Shown: positions 60,635-64,000 of the stretch, one piece after another
Layout of the letters: every line of letters starts with the position of its first letter
Numbering within the stretch: position 1 is the stretch's first letter
Assembly: GCF_030440515.1 (NCBI RefSeq)
Contig: NZ_CP076543.1
Location: 7,107,001 to 7,171,000, forward strand
Length of the DNA: 64,000 bases
DNA from: Streptomyces xanthophaeus
GTDB lineage: Bacteria > Actinomycetota > Actinomycetes > Streptomycetales > Streptomycetaceae
Direction: 5' to 3'
Position numbers and translations under genes: made by a program
The notes under the pieces: generated by a model
Seen by the model: the letters and a program-made list of their open reading frames with translations, nothing else
Told to the model about the DNA's origin: nothing
Databases searched by the model: none

Positions 60635-63600
60635 TCAGCCGCCCGCATCGGCGGTGTCCGTCTCGTCGGCCTCCAGCTCGCCGAATGCCTCGGCGGCCGC
60701 GACCGCCTCCGCGCCGTGCTGCCCGTCCGCGGCGATCTTCCCGGCCAGTTCGGAGATCAGCGGGTTCTGGAACACGGTCTTGACCGGCACCGGCACTCCC
60801 AGCAGCTCCTTGAGCAGACCGGCCAGCCGGGTACCGCTGAGCGAATCGCCCCCCAGGCTGAAGAAGTTGTCACCGGGCGCCACCCCGTCGAGGCCGAGGA
60901 TGTCGGCGACCGCCGCGCACAGCACGAGCTCCAGCGCGCTGCCCGGCCCGTCCCCGGCATCCCGTACGGCCGCCTCGTCGGCGGACTCCTGCTGCCGTCC
61001 GGCGGAGGAGGCCAGCAGCAGCCGGTCGACCTTGCCGTTGCGGGTCAGCGGCAGCTCCTCCAGCACGGTCAGCGCGGCCGGCACCATGTAGCCGGGAAGC
61101 TGCTCGGCGAGCCGCTCGAGCACCGGCCCGGCCGCCTCGGCTCCGGCCACGACGAAGGCGTGCAGCCGCCGCACCCCGTGCGCGCTGGCCGGGGCGACCA
61201 CCACGGCCGCCTCGACCTCGGCGTCCTGGCGCAGCACGGCCTCGATCTCGCCGAGCTCGATCCGGTGGCCCTGGATCTTCACCTGGAAGTCGTCCCGGCC
61301 GAGGATCTCGATGCTGCCGTCCGGCAGGTACCGGCCCAGGTCCCCGGTCAGATAGGCGCGCTCGCCGCTCTCCGGAAGGTGCACGAAGCGGTTCGCCGTG
61401 CGCTCCGCGTCGTTCCAGTAGCCGAGCGCGAGCCCGACGTCGCTGGCCACGGCCATCTCGCCGACCACCCCGAGCGGGCGCTCGTAGGCGGCCGCGTCGA
61501 CGATGTAGTAGCGCTGGTTGGTGATCGGCTTGCCGTACGGGATGCTCGTCCAGGAGGGGTCCACCTCGCCGATCGGCTGGAACAGCGACCAGCAGATCGT
61601 CTCGGTCGGACCGCCCGAACCCACCACCTGGATCCGGGGGCTCTGCGCCCGCAGCCGGTCCGGCAGCGTCAGCGGGATCCAGTCGCCGGAGAGCACGGAC
61701 AGCCGCAGGGACTCCAGCGGCCGGCCGCCGCCGCGCCGCTCGCGCACCTCGGCCTCACCGACCAGCAGTTCCATCAGGACGGGCACGGAGTTCCACAGGG
61801 TGACCTGCTCGGACCGGACCAGATCGGCCCAGACGTCGGGCTCGGCGTGCTCGAACGGCGGCGGCAGCACCACGGTCCCGCCCTGCGTCAGCACCCCGAA
61901 CACGTCGTAGATCGAGGCGTCGAAGTGCAGCCCGGAGATGGCCAGCAGCCGGTCCCGCGCACCGACCTCGAAGCGTGTCGCGACATCGCGGATCAGGTTG
62001 ACCACGCCGATGTGGTCGACCATCACGCCCTTCGGCTCGCCGGTCGAGCCCGAAGTGAAGATCGTGTACGCGAGGTCCGCCGGCGTCTGCGCCGTGTCGG
62101 GCCGGGCGTCGGTCCCGGACTCGAAGTCCTTGTCCACCCGGTAGCGGCGGGCCGTGGGGGGCCAGCTGATCCGGGAGTCCAGCCAGGACTGGGTGAGGAT
62201 CCGGTCGACCTTGGCCTCGGTGAGCAGGCGGCGCAGCCGCTCCGGCGGCACGGACGGGTCCAGCGGCAGATAGGCGGCGCCGGAGGCGAGGATCCCGTAC
62301 ACCGCGGCGTACTGCTCCCAGCCCTTCTCCATCACCACGGCGACCAGCTCGCCCGGAGCCGCCCCGTGGTCCCGCAACGTGTGCCCGATCCGCCAGGCGT
62401 ACGAGGCCAGCTCGGCGTAGCTCAGCCGCCGCCCGGAGGCGTCCACCACGGCCTCGGCACCGGGGGTGCGCTCCACCTGCTGGGCGAACAGCTCGTGCAA
62501 GGTGGTGTACGGGATCTGCCCCGCGGTGTCGTTGACCTGGCGGCGCAGCGTCCGCTCGGCTGCCGGGATCAGGTCGAAGCGCCGGGTGTGCAGGGACTCC
62601 GGGTCCCGCGTGAGCCGCTCCAGGAGGTCCACGTACACGCCGAAGGCGGCGTCGACGAAGCCGGGCGCGAACGCCCCCTCGACGAAGTCCCAGATGACGC
62701 GCAGCTCACCGGCCAGTTCGCGCAGCTGTACGTCGAGCGAGACCTGCGGGGTCTGCGAGATCGAGTACACCTCCCGGCCCAGGTCCGTGACGGGCCTGCG
62801 CACCGGGTAGTCGAGCAGGCTGGTCACGACCACCGGCATGCCGGCCTGCGCGCCCACCCCGTGCAGCCGGGTCAGCTCGCGCAGCACCCGGACGCCGTTG
62901 AAGGCGCCGTGCTCCGCGTCGCGGGCGAGCTGGTCGCGCAGGGCGTGCGCCCGGTCCAGGAAGGTCGCGCCCGAACCGTCGGCGGCGAGCATCACGGCAT
63001 TGGTGAAGTCACCGAGGACCCCGGCGATGTCCGGGTGCACCGCCGGGCGCTGGAAGATCGGGTAGTTGATGGTGAAGTCGGACTCCTCCGCCCAGCACCG
63101 GACCACCTCGGCGAAGGCGGCCGTGAGCAGGACCGACGGCGTCAGCCCCGCCTCGCGCGCCCGTGCCGAGAAGCGCTGCCAGTCCGCGGGGGAGAGGCGG
63201 TGCTCGCGCCGGTCGAAGCGCACCTCATGCCCGCCGCCGGCGGGGCCGCCCGTGGGCAGCGAGGGGGCCGGCGGCAGGGTGGGGACGCGCTCCACCCAGT
63301 AGTCGCGGGCGGCACGGAAGGCCTCGGTGTGCGGCAGGGCGTCCGCGCGCCAGCGGGCGTACTCCGCGAAGCCGATACCGGGCTCCGGGAGCTCGGTGTC
63401 CGGGTCCTCGTACAGGTCGACCAGCTCGGGGAAGAGCACCTGGAAGGCACTGGAGGCGTCCAGCACCTGCAGGTCGATCCCGAGGTGGACCCGGCTCAGG
63501 TTCCCCGGACCGCCCAGCCGGATGATCCGCAGGTCGAACAACGGCCAGCTGCCCACCGGGAAGACCACGTGGCTCATCTCGTCCCGCAGCGCGGCGAGCC

Positions 63601-63916
63601 GTTCCCGCGAGGCCTCGGCGGACAGCCCGCTCAGGTCCACGACCGGTATGTCGAAGGGCAGCGGGTCGGCCGGCACCCACTGGGTGCCGTCCGTGCGGCC
63701 GATCGCGCGGAGCATGTCGTGGCGGGCGACCACCTTGCGCCAGGCGGCGGCGAAACGCTCGGGATCGAGGTCCGCACGCTCCCATTCGAAGTAGCCGTAG
63801 CAGCCGATACCGCCCAGCTCGACTGCTTCACCTCGCCCGATCATCAGTGCCTGCTGCGTCTCGGTCATCGGGAAGGACGCGGCACTGTCCGCGCGAGCGG
63901 GCAGGAGCTCGGTCAT
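60635..63916 (-). CDS. NRPS Cy-A-PCP (FmoA3-like), predicted alpha-methylserine or Cys-type unit
   Basis: A 1093-residue protein. The Cy domain begins FPMTETQQALMIGRGEAVELGGIGCYGYFEWE; its motif DLQVLDASS (Asp148, Asp153, Ser156) replaces the HHxxxDG of C domains. The A domain has IFTSGSTGEPKGVMVDH, LSGDWIP and GGPTETICWS; the hand-aligned pocket D-A-Y-N-V-S-S-C-W-K is closest to Cys/Ser types (Cys: D-L-Y-N-L-S-L-I-W-K). PCP Ser1025 is in LGGDSLSGT. It would add and heterocyclise a beta-nucleophilic amino acid into an oxazoline or thiazoline. It leads a leftward operon with SHMT, DUF2461, threonine aldolase and GNAT. Its upstream region is cut by the window edge. Confidence 0.93.
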   Translation of the reverse strand: MTELLPARADSAASFPMTETQQALMIGRGEAVELGGIGCYGYFEWERADLDPERFAAAWRKVVARHDMLRAIGRTDGTQWVPADPLPFDIPVVDLSGLSAEASRERLAALRDEMSHVVFPVGSWPLFDLRIIRLGGPGNLSRVHLGIDLQVLDASSAFQVLFPELVDLYEDPDTELPEPGIGFAEYARWRADALPHTEAFRAARDYWVERVPTLPPAPSLPTGGPAGGGHEVRFDRREHRLSPADWQRFSARAREAGLTPSVLLTAAFAEVVRCWAEESDFTINYPIFQRPAVHPDIAGVLGDFTNAVMLAADGSGATFLDRAHALRDQLARDAEHGAFNGVRVLRELTRLHGVGAQAGMPVVVTSLLDYPVRRPVTDLGREVYSISQTPQVSLDVQLRELAGELRVIWDFVEGAFAPGFVDAAFGVYVDLLERLTRDPESLHTRRFDLIPAAERTLRRQVNDTAGQIPYTTLHELFAQQVERTPGAEAVVDASGRRLSYAELASYAWRIGHTLRDHGAAPGELVAVVMEKGWEQYAAVYGILASGAAYLPLDPSVPPERLRRLLTEAKVDRILTQSWLDSRISWPPTARRYRVDKDFESGTDARPDTAQTPADLAYTIFTSGSTGEPKGVMVDHIGVVNLIRDVATRFEVGARDRLLAISGLHFDASIYDVFGVLTQGGTVVLPPPFEHAEPDVWADLVRSEQVTLWNSVPVLMELLVGEAEVRERRGGGRPLESLRLSVLSGDWIPLTLPDRLRAQSPRIQVVGSGGPTETICWSLFQPIGEVDPSWTSIPYGKPITNQRYYIVDAAAYERPLGVVGEMAVASDVGLALGYWNDAERTANRFVHLPESGERAYLTGDLGRYLPDGSIEILGRDDFQVKIQGHRIELGEIEAVLRQDAEVEAAVVVAPASAHGVRRLHAFVVAGAEAAGPVLERLAEQLPGYMVPAALTVLEELPLTRNGKVDRLLLASSAGRQQESADEAAVRDAGDGPGSALELVLCAAVADILGLDGVAPGDNFFSLGGDSLSGTRLAGLLKELLGVPVPVKTVFQNPLISELAGKIAADGQHGAEAVAAAEAFGELEADETDTADAGG

Positions 63917-64000
63917 GGTCCAACTCCATTCGGTGTTACGGGCCGTTGGCTGGTGCTTGCCTGGGGTGGTGACGGGCCGGAGCGCCCTGCTGCGGGGCAG

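Noticed and set aside
63941..63948. GGCCGTTG near the start of the Cy-A-PCP gene, resembling the SARP repeat
   Set aside because: Only one half-site is present and no second copy lies 11 bases away; the window ends too soon to judge.
1..64000. Search for rRNA, tRNA, CRISPR arrays, insertion sequences or phage genes
   Set aside because: No transposase, integrase, array-like repeats or structural RNA signatures were seen in either strand.

Overview
The window is high-GC actinobacterial chromosome. Codon bias, frequent GTG starts, GTGA/ATGA gene couplings, a SARP regulator, an actinobacterial sulfonate operon with a small leader peptide, and gene families such as the DUF3516 helicase all point to Streptomyces. 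There are no rRNA, tRNA, insertion sequence, phage or CRISPR features, and no gene-free stretch longer than about 300 bases.

The left part (1-28133) is mostly housekeeping and accessory genes: a truncated thioesterase II, a DEAD/DEAH helicase, an asymmetric heterodimeric ABC exporter pair, a fused FAD/Fe-S oxidase, a MarR regulator divergent from an ABC exporter across a near-perfect palindromic operator, an MltG-like transglycosylase, an alkanesulfonate operon (leader peptide, ssuC, ssuB, ssuA, ssuD, flavoprotein monooxygenase), a P450, an SRPBCC-MarR pair, HAD phosphatase, Lrp regulator, YoaK-like membrane protein, histidine phosphatase, APC transporter and UspA.

The right part (about 28186 to beyond 63916) is a nonribosomal peptide cluster, cut by the right window edge. 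It contains an FADH2-dependent tryptophan halogenase with its flavin reductase and a coupled antiporter; a SARP activator; an aldehyde dehydrogenase; an A-PCP / thioesterase / MbtH / P450 cassette of the kind that beta-hydroxylates a carrier-bound amino acid; NRPSs A-PCP-Cy-MT, C-A-PCP-TE, C-A-PCP, a stand-alone degenerate C and Cy-A-PCP; two acyl-CoA dehydrogenase-like subunits; a threonine aldolase; an SHMT-like enzyme; an AlkZ-like DNA glycosylase; and an MFS exporter.

Working model (inference): Trp is chlorinated, loaded on A-PCP, beta-hydroxylated by the P450, released by the thioesterase, cleaved by the threonine aldolase to a chloroindole-3-aldehyde, and oxidised by the aldehyde dehydrogenase to a chloroindole-3-carboxylate. 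The A domain of the A-PCP-Cy-MT protein, which lacks the amino-group-binding Asp, would load this as starter. The SHMT-like enzyme would make alpha-methylserine for the Cy-A-PCP protein, giving a methyloxazoline. From memory this matches the chloroindole plus 4-methyloxazoline peptides JBIR-34/-35 (fmo cluster), so the window probably holds an fmo-like cluster. The Cys-nucleophile TE, the AlkZ-like gene and the degenerate C domain are the least explained parts. Tandem 11-base repeats before the halogenase/SARP and before the MFS gene look like SARP sites.
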